Assembly (NCBI RefSeq): GCF_003667575.1
Contig: NZ_RCUY01000009.1
Location: 469,563 to 533,562 of the forward strand
DNA from: Mycetocola lacteus
Lineage (GTDB): Bacteria; Actinomycetota; Actinomycetes; Actinomycetales; Microbacteriaceae
DNA length: 64,000 bases
Direction of reading: 5' to 3'
Below the pieces are notes generated by a model that saw only the letters and a list, made by a program, of their open reading frames with translations, made no database searches and was not told the origin of the DNA. The position numbers and the translations under genes are program-made. The first letter of the stretch is position 1. Each line of letters opens with the position of its first letter. This document shows positions 16,748 to 24,821 of this stretch, piece after piece.

Positions 16748-17509
16748 TCAGGCAAGAACCTTGCTCAGGAAGTCCTGGGTTCGGGAGTGTGCGGGGGCGG
16801 TCAGTACCTGCTCCGGGGAGCCCTCCTCGACGATGGCCCCCTCGTCCATGAAGACCACCCGGTCGGCCACCTCGCGGGCAAACCCGATCTCGTGGGTTAC
16901 CACGATCAGGGTCTTGCCGCTGCCGGCCAGGGTGCGAATGACCGCAAGTACCTCACCCACCAGCTCGGGATCCAGCGCCGAGGTCGGTTCGTCAAACAGG
17001 ATCACATCGGGATCCAGGGCCAGCGCCCGGGCGATGGCCACCCGCTGTTGCTGTCCGCCGGAGAGCTGCCGTGGATAGCTGGCCTCCTTATCGGAGAGAC
17101 CCACCCGGGCCAGCAGCGCACGGGCGGTTTTGCGCGCCTCGGCGGTCTTAATCCCGTGCGAGATCGGTGCCTCGCTGACGTTTTCCAGGATGGTGAGGTG
17201 GGGAAACAGGTTGAAGTTTTGGAAAACAAAGCCGATCTTGGCGCGCTGGCGCAGGATCTCGCGAGGACGCAGCTCCTTGAGCCGCTCCCCCTTGACCCGC
17301 ACGCCGATCAGCTCTCCGTTGAGGGAGACAAATCCCTCGTCGAGCTTTTCCAGGTGGTTGATCGCCCGCAGCAGGGTGGACTTGCCGGATCCGGACGGGC
17401 CGAGGATCACGGTCACGGTGCCGGCTTCGACACTGAAATCCACACCTCGCAGCACGGTTTTGTCCCCGTAGGACTTGGTGGCATTGTGCACGGCGATGGC
17501 CTGAGTCAT
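16748..17509 (-). CDS. amino-acid ABC transporter ATP-binding protein
   Basis: A 253-residue ABC ATPase of the polar amino acid class (GlnQ/HisP-like): Walker [10 protein letters not shown]-loop [13 protein letters not shown], signature LSGGQQQR, Walker [13 protein letters not shown] and switch His in VVTHEIGFA. Its start overlaps the permease stop by 4 bp (ATGA). It powers uptake by the neighbouring permease and lipoprotein. Confidence 0.95.
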   Translation of the reverse strand: MTQAIAVHNATKSYGDKTVLRGVDFSVEAGTVTVILGPSGSGKSTLLRAINHLEKLDEGFVSLNGELIGVRVKGERLKELRPREILRQRAKIGFVFQNFNLFPHLTILENVSEAPISHGIKTAEARKTARALLARVGLSDKEASYPRQLSGGQQQRVAIARALALDPDVILFDEPTSALDPELVGEVLAVIRTLAGSGKTLIVVTHEIGFAREVADRVVFMDEGAIVEEGSPEQVLTAPAHSRTQDFLSKVLA

Positions 17510-18480
17510 GCCACACCCGCCGTCGCTCGGCGCGAGCCAAAGGCCCGGCGCACCCGCTGCAGCGGCGTCGGCGGGAGAACCCGCACCGTTCCGCGAGCGT
17601 AGAAGCGCTCGATGTAGTACTGCACCACGGCGATCACGCTGGTCAGGATCAGATACCAGATCGTGGCCACCACGAGCAGTGGAATGACGTCGGTGGGATA
17701 GGTGCTGCCGAGGTTCTGGGCGATCCCAAACAGGTCCAGTAGCGAGACGTAGTACAGCAGCGAGCTGGCCTTAATCAGCCCGATGATCTGATTGACGTAG
17801 GCGGGCACGATCGAACGCAGCGCCTGCGGCAGCACGATCCGGGTGAACTGGCGACGCTTGGGGATACCCAGCGCGTCGGCGGCCTCATGCTGCCCCTGGT
17901 CCACGGCGAGCAGCCCCGAACGCACCACCTCGGCGCTGTAAGCAATTTCGGACAGGCTGAGTCCGATCACACCGAGCGCCAGCGGGGTCAGGGTCGCGAC
18001 CGTGTTGACGGTGAACTGGGGTCCGAAGGGGATGCCCACGCCGATCTCGGGATAGAGGTTCCCGAGGTTGAAGAGGAAAACGAGCACCAGCAGCAGCGGC
18101 ACCGAGCGGAATAGCCAGATGTAAAACGAGCTCAGGGTGCTGAGCACCGGGTTACCCGAGAGCCGGGCGACGGCCACAACGATGCCGCCGAAGAAACTCA
18201 CCACGGCACTGATCGCGGTGGCCACGATGGTGAGCTGGAGACCCTTCAGGATGGGTGGGCTAAAAAACCACTTCCCCACCTTTTCCCATTCCCAGGACGG
18301 GTTGGTGAACAGGGTCTGGGTGAAGTTCAGCAGCAGAACCAGGACCAGCGCGGTGATCACCCAGCGCAATGGATGCCGCAGCGGGAGCACTCGACGTTCG
18401 GCCAGACGGTGGGCATCGATTCCCGCGGGGGCGGGATCGGAGGGGGGTGAGTCGGTGGGCCGCTGGGCGAGTGCGGTCAT
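17506..18480 (-). CDS. amino-acid ABC transporter permease
   Basis: A 324-residue membrane permease with a His/Glu/Gln-type transporter domain: a first helix at about 38-55, a core of further helices, and the EAA loop [20 protein letters not shown] that contacts the ATPase. Cytoplasmic Pro-rich N-terminus and a basic C-terminus. It overlaps the GNAT gene upstream and the ATPase gene downstream by 4 bp each. A single permease gene implies a homodimer. Confidence 0.93.
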   Translation of the reverse strand: MTALAQRPTDSPPSDPAPAGIDAHRLAERRVLPLRHPLRWVITALVLVLLLNFTQTLFTNPSWEWEKVGKWFFSPPILKGLQLTIVATAISAVVSFFGGIVVAVARLSGNPVLSTLSSFYIWLFRSVPLLLVLVFLFNLGNLYPEIGVGIPFGPQFTVNTVATLTPLALGVIGLSLSEIAYSAEVVRSGLLAVDQGQHEAADALGIPKRRQFTRIVLPQALRSIVPAYVNQIIGLIKASSLLYYVSLLDLFGIAQNLGSTYPTDVIPLLVVATIWYLILTSVIAVVQYYIERFYARGTVRVLPPTPLQRVRRAFGSRRATAGVA

Positions 18481-19094
18481 GAGGAGGCTCCATTCGAGGA
18501 GGGTGAGGGGGTGGGGGAAGCGTGCTCGGCCTCATGCCGGGCGCGAATGTCCGCGATGTCTAGCGGCTCGGGGGTCAGCGACTTGGCGAACCCGTGAATG
18601 CCGATGCGCTCGGGTGGCAGATCCTCGTCAAAGAGCGGGGTCCAGCCGGCCGAGCGATAGAGGCGGACCGCCTCGGGCTGGCGCGGGCCGGTGGTCAGAT
18701 AGGAGCGGGTGAATCCGCGGCGACGCGATTCGTCCTCGAGTTCGAGCACCACCCGACGGGCGAGGCCCCGCCGTCGATGCTCGGTGGCGGTCCAGATTCG
18801 TTTGAGTTCGGTGGTGTGCTCATCCAGGGTCTTGAAGGCACCCCCGGCAACCGCGATTCCGTTCTGCAGGAGGAGAACAAACGCGCCTCGCGGTGCACTG
18901 AATTCGGCGGCCGGATACCGGTTGATCTCGACCGAGGCCGGTTCCTCGAACACGTCGCCGTAGCGGGCGTCGTATTCCCGCTCCAGATCGGTCAGCAGTG
19001 GAAGCACCCGCGGGTCGTCGGGGCTCACATAGACAAAAATCTCATCGTTCGCGGAGGCGGCATCCGGGGTCGGGTTGTGATCAAGCAGCGTCAC
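18477..19094 (-). CDS. GNAT family N-acetyltransferase (copy 1)
   Basis: A 205-residue GNAT acetyltransferase. The acetyl-CoA binding segment is RRRGLARRVVLELEDESRRR, followed by GFTRSYLTTGPRQPEAVRLY. The GTG start at 19094 is chosen for the ribosome site AGGAGA 6 nt upstream; it overlaps the LLM gene by 14 bp. It is clearly paralogous to the GNAT at 23873-24598. In the Bacillus yxe and ytm operons a GNAT next to an LLM monooxygenase and amino-acid ABC genes N-acetylates S-modified cysteine; a similar role is inferred here. Confidence 0.87.
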   Translation of the reverse strand: MTLLDHNPTPDAASANDEIFVYVSPDDPRVLPLLTDLEREYDARYGDVFEEPASVEINRYPAAEFSAPRGAFVLLLQNGIAVAGGAFKTLDEHTTELKRIWTATEHRRRGLARRVVLELEDESRRRGFTRSYLTTGPRQPEAVRLYRSAGWTPLFDEDLPPERIGIHGFAKSLTPEPLDIADIRARHEAEHASPTPSPSSNGASS

Positions 19095-20205
19095 GGGATC
19101 TCTCCTGCGCACTCTGTGCGGCGGCGTCCCGGCGAGCCACCTCATCCCGGACCAGCGGGATCACGTACCGACCGAAGTCGATGGTGTCATCCACGTAGTC
19201 GTAGCCGCGGGCGGAGATGATGTCGACGCCGAGGTCCACATAGTCAAGCAGCGCCGCCGCCACGGTTTCGGGGGTCCCCACCAGCGCATTGGAGTTTCCG
19301 CGGCCGCCGGTGGCGGCGGCCACCTTGGTCCACAGCGCACGGTCGAAGCGGTCCCCCTGGTCCGCAATCGAGAGCAGCCGCTGCGAACCGGCGTTCTCGG
19401 GATTGCGCAGGTCCCCCACAAACGAGGAGGGCAGCGCGCTGGTGCGCCGCTCGATCTGCCCGAGGATGCGCTCGGCCTTCTCCCAGGCCAGTTCCTCAGT
19501 TGCTCCGAGAATCGGCCGAAATGCCACCTGGATCCGCGGACGCTCGGTGCGTCCGGCCGCGATCGACAGGTCGGTAATGGTCTTGATCTGCTCGGCGGTG
19601 TTCGCCAGCGGCTCTCCCCACAGCGCGTAGATATCGCTCTGCGCGGCACCGATCTCATACGCCGCCGCCGAGGATCCGCCAAACGAGATCTTCGGCCCGC
19701 CGGGCTGAGCGGCCCAGATGTCGCTGACGAAGTTTTCGATCCGATAGTGAGCGCCGTCGAAGCTGAAGGGTTCGTGGCTGGTCCACGCCTGCTTGAGGAT
19801 GCTGATGTACTCGCCCGTGCGGGCGTAGCGCTCATCCTTGGAGAGGAAATCCCCCTCGGCTGCCTGGTCGGCGGTGGAACCACCGGTGATGATGTGCAGG
19901 TTCAGGCGTCCGTCGCTGATCTGATCCAGGGTTGCCACGACCTTGGCCGCATAGGTCGGGGCCGAGACGTTGGGGCGGTGGGCCAGCAGCAGCTTCAGGT
20001 GGTCCAGCTTCGAAGCCACATACGCGGCGATGGTTGCGGGGTCCGGGGAACCCGAGTGGTAGGCGAAGAGGATGCGGTCCCAGCCGTTATCCTCGTGGGC
20101 ACGGGCCAGACGCAGGGTGTAGTCCTTGTCGAAGCTGGAACCGCTGCGTGCACGGGTCTCGCTTCCATCGTTGAGAGCGGCGATGCCGAGAAATTCGATG
20201 GGCAC
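19081..20205 (-). CDS. LLM class flavin-dependent monooxygenase (SsuD-like)
   Basis: A 374-residue luciferase-like TIM-barrel monooxygenase that would use FMNH2 and oxygen. Features include GWDRILFAYHSGSPDP, the active-site-like LKLLLAHRPNVSAPTYAAKV and the SsuD-type block NLHIITGGSTADQAAEGDFL. Length matches the alkanesulfonate monooxygenase subgroup (about 380). The GTG start at 20205 has a strong ribosome site (GGAAAGGAAAC). It is first gene of an operon with GNAT, permease, ATPase and binding protein, the same functional set as B. subtilis yxeK-L-M-N-O. Likely oxidative cleavage of a C-S bond; exact substrate unknown. Confidence 0.9.
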   Translation of the reverse strand: MPIEFLGIAALNDGSETRARSGSSFDKDYTLRLARAHEDNGWDRILFAYHSGSPDPATIAAYVASKLDHLKLLLAHRPNVSAPTYAAKVVATLDQISDGRLNLHIITGGSTADQAAEGDFLSKDERYARTGEYISILKQAWTSHEPFSFDGAHYRIENFVSDIWAAQPGGPKISFGGSSAAAYEIGAAQSDIYALWGEPLANTAEQIKTITDLSIAAGRTERPRIQVAFRPILGATEELAWEKAERILGQIERRTSALPSSFVGDLRNPENAGSQRLLSIADQGDRFDRALWTKVAAATGGRGNSNALVGTPETVAAALLDYVDLGVDIISARGYDYVDDTIDFGRYVIPLVRDEVARRDAAAQSAQERSRDAA

Positions 20206-20320
20206 GGTGTTTCCTTTCCAAATCGGTAGAGTCGGTGCGTCGAGAGGGCTGGCGCTATCCGGTTGCGAGACGCTAACACCGTGGCAACGGGCCCGACAAT
20301 GGTGGTGATTCACAGTTCGT

Positions 20321-20354
20321 CATGAGTGTGCACTCGGTGTCACACAACGCTCAT
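20321..20354 (+). promoter_or_regulatory. imperfect dyad in the divergent promoter region
   Basis: ATGAGTGTG ... CACACAACGCTCAT forms an imperfect inverted repeat between the divergent LLM operon and the FAD/NAD(P)-binding protein gene. It is a candidate site for a regulator controlling both arms. Confidence 0.25.
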
Positions 20355-20370
20355 CGGGGGTTTTAGTGCT

Positions 20371-20376
20371 TAGCCT
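20371..20376 (+). promoter_or_regulatory. -10 element of a probable leaderless start
   Basis: TAGCCT followed by 6 nt and ATG of the FAD/NAD(P)-binding protein. The spacing implies a leaderless transcript. Confidence 0.4.
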
Positions 20377-20382
20377 GCAGAC

Positions 20383-22716
20383 ATGTCAGTCCCCACTTTT
20401 TCCTCCCAGCCCGCGCCCGCGCCGTCCCTCGTTGTGCTCGGCGCGGGACCGCGGGCGGTGGGCGTGCTTGAGCGTCTCGCCGCAAATGCTGCCGAGCTCT
20501 GGCCCGCCGGCACGCCCCTCACCGTGCACCTGGTGGATCCGCATCCGGCGGGTCCCGGCCGGATCTGGCGTCATGACCAGTCGCCGCTCCTCAAGCTCAA
20601 CTCGATGGCCGCGGATGTGACGATGTTCACCGATGAGACCTCGGTTATCGAGGGTCCGATCCGGCCCGGTCCCTCGCTGGTGGAGTGGGCCGAGCGGGTG
20701 CGCACGGGCGAGATCGTTCTGCCCGTGGACGAGAAGCGCGGCGTGGCGGACGCGGCGGGGAACACAACTCGCGGGCCCGGGGATACGGGGTCCGGTGTGG
20801 ACGATGCGCTCCGGGAGGAGCTGAACGACCTCGGGCCGGCATCCTTCCCCACCCGGCGCCTGCAGAGCCTCTACCTGCGCTGGTTCTATGCCGAGACCGT
20901 GCGGAAGCTCGGCCCCGGCGTGCGGGTCATCGAGCATCGTGCCCTCGCCCGGTCGGTGCGCGAAACCGCGGACGGATCGCGACGGGTGCACCTGGATAAC
21001 GGTGACGTCCTCGACGCCGACCTGGTGCTCTATTCCCTCGGCCACACCGGAGTGGACCCGGCGCCGGAGCATGCGCGGCTGCAGACCTTCGCCAACGATC
21101 ACGGCCTGTTTTATCTGCCCCCGGCCTTCACCGCGGATGCCGATACCCGGGCACTCCGGCCCGGCGAAAACGTCCTGGTTCGTGGGTTTGGACTCGCCGC
21201 CGTGGACCTGATCGTGTTGCTCACCGAGGGGCGTGGCGGCCGATTTGAGCGTCCGCTTCCCGGCGGCCCGCTGCGCTATGTCCCCTCGGGACGGGAACCC
21301 CGGATTTTGGTCGGATCCCGGCGCGGCGTCCCCTACCACTCGAAGATCGGCTCGGCGCTCGCCGGGGAGGCCCCGTCCCCGAGATTTTTCACCGCCGAAG
21401 TGGCGGCCCGGCTGGAGGCCGAGCGAGACTCGCTGGATTTTGCCGATGATGTCTGGCCGCTGATCGCCAAGGAGATGCTCTGGGGCTACTACCGAGAACT
21501 CTTCACCGGCCACCCCGAGCGGGTGAGCTCCACGTGGGAGACGTTCTCTCGGGCCTTCGAGCCGATCGATCCGCGGGCGGTGCTGATCGCCACTGCGGCG
21601 GGCGAACCTGTCACCGTGGGTCAGGACACGACGCCCGCGGACTCAGCGCCCTCCGTGACCGCGCGCTCAGACACAACCTCCACGACGCGGCCAGACGCGT
21701 CCGTGTCCGCGGGATCCCAGGGGTATCCACTCCCCCGAATTCGCGACGACCGGGATCGGGCCACGGTGGACGCCGATGCCCGGACACTGTCCGCTCTGAT
21801 TGAAGCGTCGGTCCCCGACCCCCTGGATCGCCTGTTCCTACCCGATCTTGATCGCCCGCTCGCCGGTGCCCAGTTCGACCGGGTTGAGGATCTGCAGCGG
21901 GCGGTGCGCTCCTACATCGAAGACGACCTGCGCCTACGCACCCGCCCCGAACACAGCGCGACGCTGGGACTGTTCCTCTCGATCCTCACCTCGATGTTCA
22001 CCTTTGCCGAGCTGGTGGCCTCGCCCAAGTGGACGGCTCGCTCCCGCGTCGCGGATATCAACGGCTGGTGGCAGGGCTACTTCAGTTTCATCGCCAGCGG
22101 TCCCCCGGCACACCGCCTAGAGGAGCTGCTGGCCCTGTCGGCCGCGGGCATTGTGGACTTCCTCGGTGGGGACATCCGGGTTGATACCGACAACAAGACC
22201 GGCGTGTTCCGCGCCCGGGGGTCGAATCACGACCGCACGGTGTCTGCCCGCGCGCTGGTGGATGCCCGCCTGCCCGACGCAAACATCGCCCGCAGTGATA
22301 GTCCGCTGCTGCGCAGCCTGATCGACACGGGAGACGGGGTTGAGGAAATCGCCCGGGATCCGCACACGTCGGGGCGAACCGAACTCACCGCCCCCACCGG
22401 GAAGCTCACGGTCCGACCCGAGGATCGCCGAGTGGTGCACATCGGGGGTGACCCCGCCCCACGCAGTTTCGCAATCGGCCCCTATACCAACTCCCCGTTC
22501 GTCGGGGCATTTTCCCGGCCCCGGACCAACGCCGTCTCCTTCCGTGAAAACGATCGGGTTGCGCGGGCCCTGCTGATCCGCCTGGCCGAGATCACCGAGC
22601 ACCGGGTAGCATCGGACACAGCCGGTCCCACGCCAAGCGATGTCTCGAATTCTCGGGCCTCCGCACCCGACGTCAGGGACCGGACGGCTCAGGAATTTCT
22701 TGCGGAGGCTCGATGA
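20383..22716 (+). CDS. FAD/NAD(P)-binding protein
   Basis: A 777-residue cytosolic flavoprotein. The dinucleotide-binding motif is near the N-terminus (LVVLGAGPRAVGVLERLAA), followed by LLKLNSMAADVTMFT and a second nucleotide-binding segment (ENVLVRGFGLAAVDLIVLL); this is the NAD_binding_9/HpyO-like architecture. Residues about 410-460 form a low-complexity Thr/Ser/Pro-rich insert of unusual composition. Probably leaderless. It overlaps the sarcosine-oxidase-like gene by 4 bp and is divergent from the LLM monooxygenase, so it may be an oxidase or reductase in the same pathway. Substrate unknown. Confidence 0.82.
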   Translation: MSVPTFSSQPAPAPSLVVLGAGPRAVGVLERLAANAAELWPAGTPLTVHLVDPHPAGPGRIWRHDQSPLLKLNSMAADVTMFTDETSVIEGPIRPGPSLVEWAERVRTGEIVLPVDEKRGVADAAGNTTRGPGDTGSGVDDALREELNDLGPASFPTRRLQSLYLRWFYAETVRKLGPGVRVIEHRALARSVRETADGSRRVHLDNGDVLDADLVLYSLGHTGVDPAPEHARLQTFANDHGLFYLPPAFTADADTRALRPGENVLVRGFGLAAVDLIVLLTEGRGGRFERPLPGGPLRYVPSGREPRILVGSRRGVPYHSKIGSALAGEAPSPRFFTAEVAARLEAERDSLDFADDVWPLIAKEMLWGYYRELFTGHPERVSSTWETFSRAFEPIDPRAVLIATAAGEPVTVGQDTTPADSAPSVTARSDTTSTTRPDASVSAGSQGYPLPRIRDDRDRATVDADARTLSALIEASVPDPLDRLFLPDLDRPLAGAQFDRVEDLQRAVRSYIEDDLRLRTRPEHSATLGLFLSILTSMFTFAELVASPKWTARSRVADINGWWQGYFSFIASGPPAHRLEELLALSAAGIVDFLGGDIRVDTDNKTGVFRARGSNHDRTVSARALVDARLPDANIARSDSPLLRSLIDTGDGVEEIARDPHTSGRTELTAPTGKLTVRPEDRRVVHIGGDPAPRSFAIGPYTNSPFVGAFSRPRTNAVSFRENDRVARALLIRLAEITEHRVASDTAGPTPSDVSNSRASAPDVRDRTAQEFLAEAR

Positions 22717-23876
22717 CCAATTCTGTGGACACCCTCGTGATCGGCGGCGGTGCCATGGGCTCGGCCGCGGCCCGGGAACTTGCCCGCCGCGGGACCGATG
22801 TGGCCCTGTTTGAGCGCTTCACCCCGGGGCACACCCAGGGTGCCTCGCACGGGGCCTCGCGCAATTTCAATCTCTCTTATGCCGAGCCGGTGTACCTGCG
22901 CATGCTCGCCGCCGCGCTTCCGGCCTGGCGCGAGCTTGAGGCCGAGACCGGGACCGCGCTGCTCGACCAGGTGGGTATCGTGAATCACGGCGCAAACCCG
23001 GCCTTTGACGCGGTGGCGCGGCTGCTACCCGAGTTCGGTTTCACGGCCGAGTTCCTCGACCCGGCCGTCGCCGGAAGGCGCTGGCCGGGAATTCGGTTTG
23101 ATACCCGGGTATTGGCCACCCCGCAGGCCGGCCGGCTCAACGCCGATGCCGCGGTCACCGCGCTCCAGGAATCGGCGCGCGCGCACGGGGCGCACATCCG
23201 CCACGGCGCACGGGTGACGCGAGTACAGGTCCTCGGAGAGAATCGAGTCCGGATCACGGTGGTGCCCCAGAACGCGGACGGATCCGCCCGGGGTGATGCC
23301 GAATTCTGGGAGGCTCGGCGGGCCGTGGTCACCCTGGGGGCATGGACCACCGCGCTCCTGGGACCGGACATCGTCCTGCCCCGGCTCACCGTCACGCAGG
23401 AACAGCCCGCTCACTTTGCCGAACGCGAACCGGGACTGATCTGGCCCGGATTCAACCACACGCCGGACCCGCGGGATCAACGCTTTGGCTACTGGCGCTC
23501 ACCGGTTTATGGCATGCAAACCCCGGGTGAGGGGATCAAGGCGGGATGGCACGGCGTGGGCCCGGTCACCGATCCCGACGCCCGCACCTTCCGCAGCGAA
23601 CCGACCCAGCTGCGTGACCTCCGGCGTTATGTCAGCGACTGGCTGCCCGGTGCCGACCCCGACTCCTTCGGCGAGATCAGCTGCACCTACACCACCACCG
23701 AGGATTCACACTTTGTGCTCGACCGGGTGGGCCCAATCGTGGTGGGTGCGGGCTTCTCCGGGCACGGATTCAAATTCACGCCGGTGGTGGGAACGTACCT
23801 GGCCGATCTGGTGCAGGGCCGCGGCGCACCCAGGCTGTTTTCGCTCCGGGCGGCACGCGGCCCCGTCCTCGTCTAG
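22713..23876 (+). CDS. FAD-dependent oxidase, MSOX/SolA family
   Basis: A 387-residue flavoprotein oxidase related to monomeric sarcosine oxidase and N-methyltryptophan oxidase. It has the N-terminal FAD motif VIGGGAMGSAAARELARRG, an Arg/Ser segment typical of the family (GASHGASRNFNLSY), Cys324 at the position of covalent flavin attachment (ISCTYTTTEDSHF) and the block GFSGHGFKFTPVVG. It would oxidise an N-methyl or secondary amine of an amino acid, giving hydrogen peroxide. Translationally coupled (4-bp overlap) to the FAD/NAD(P)-binding gene. Its stop shares CTAG with the stop of the opposing GNAT gene. Confidence 0.9.
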   Translation: MTNSVDTLVIGGGAMGSAAARELARRGTDVALFERFTPGHTQGASHGASRNFNLSYAEPVYLRMLAAALPAWRELEAETGTALLDQVGIVNHGANPAFDAVARLLPEFGFTAEFLDPAVAGRRWPGIRFDTRVLATPQAGRLNADAAVTALQESARAHGAHIRHGARVTRVQVLGENRVRITVVPQNADGSARGDAEFWEARRAVVTLGAWTTALLGPDIVLPRLTVTQEQPAHFAEREPGLIWPGFNHTPDPRDQRFGYWRSPVYGMQTPGEGIKAGWHGVGPVTDPDARTFRSEPTQLRDLRRYVSDWLPGADPDSFGEISCTYTTTEDSHFVLDRVGPIVVGAGFSGHGFKFTPVVGTYLADLVQGRGAPRLFSLRAARGPVLV

Positions 23877-24598
23877 GCCGCGTCGGTGTGCGCCTTGTCT
23901 GCGGCGGTCACGTCGGCTGAGTTTGGCGCGTCGGCTGCCTCCGCAGACCCGGCCCCGCCTGCCGGGTCGGCTGCCTCAGCCTGCAGCTCGGGGAGGAACT
24001 CGGCGCGCTCGGCGTCGTAGCGAGCCTGGATCTCACGCGCGTCCAGGTCCTCGCTGGTCAGGGACTTCGCGAACCCATAGATACCGATCTGCTCGGGCGT
24101 CCCCTCGGGATCGAACAGGGGTGTCCACCCGGTGCCGAGGTACAGGCGAACAGCCTCGGGTTGACGCGGCCCGGTGGTCAGGTAGGCGCGGGTGAAGCCG
24201 CGACGCCGGGACTCGTCTTCCAGCTCGGCCAGCACGCGCTTAGCGAGACCCTGTCGGCGCTGCTGGGAAGACACCCAGATGCGTTTGAATTCGGTGGTGT
24301 GCTGATCGAAGCGTTTGAACGCGCCGCCGGCCACCGCGACGCCGTCGCGCATCAGCAGGGCGAAGGCCCCGATCGGAGGCAGGAAGTTCTCGGCCGGATA
24401 GCGATACAGTTCGGCGGAGGCGGGCTCCCCGAAGAGGTCACCGTAACGGTGGTCATACTCGGCGGCAAGCTCGCGAATCAGCGGTTCTACACGCGGGTCC
24501 TCGGGGGATACATACACAAACTCCTCGTGCGGAACGCTCGAAGCTGCGGAACCGGCGGCGGCGTGTGTGTCGGTGGGGGTCTGATCGGTGTCTGTCAC
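23873..24598 (-). CDS. GNAT family N-acetyltransferase (copy 2)
   Basis: A 241-residue GNAT protein strongly similar to the copy at 18477-19094: both share a FVYVSP-DDP/EDP-RV opening, the ADP-binding-type segment (RQGLAKRVLAELEDESRRRG), TTGPRQPEAVRLY and G-x-PEQIGI/PERIGI-GFAKSLT. It carries an extra Ala/Glu-rich C-terminal tail of about 35 residues. GTG start with GGAG upstream. Convergent with the MSOX gene, sharing the 4-bp CTAG. Presumably a divergent-function duplicate within the same pathway. Confidence 0.87.
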   Translation of the reverse strand: MTDTDQTPTDTHAAAGSAASSVPHEEFVYVSPEDPRVEPLIRELAAEYDHRYGDLFGEPASAELYRYPAENFLPPIGAFALLMRDGVAVAGGAFKRFDQHTTEFKRIWVSSQQRRQGLAKRVLAELEDESRRRGFTRAYLTTGPRQPEAVRLYLGTGWTPLFDPEGTPEQIGIYGFAKSLTSEDLDAREIQARYDAERAEFLPELQAEAADPAGGAGSAEAADAPNSADVTAADKAHTDAA

Positions 24599-24770
24599 GG
24601 CGATTCTCCAGGGTGACGTGGGCGCGCGGGCTTGCGGAAAAGCGGGCGGTGCGGGGATGGGGAGCGCTCACGGGAGAGGTAATTCTCACGGAACACTCGA
24701 ACGTAACACGAGCAGTGTAGTCCTGATTCCCGACCGCACTCCTCGGCCTGTCGGAACCAGTCGCACTGCC

Positions 24771-24821
24771 TCAATGATCGTAGGGCTCGATGTGGTCTCG
24801 GACGATGCCGCGGGCCCAAGC
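24771..24821 (-). repeat. in-frame duplicate of the dinB 3' end after its stop codon
   Basis: Directly after the dinB TAG (24824-24822), 16 further in-frame codons and a TGA repeat the dinB C-terminal peptide GIVRDHIEPYDH exactly, preceded by Ala-Trp-Ala-Arg. The 36-bp copies differ at four positions, all synonymous (Arg AGG/CGA, Pro CCG/CCC, His CAC/CAT). Confidence 0.85.
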
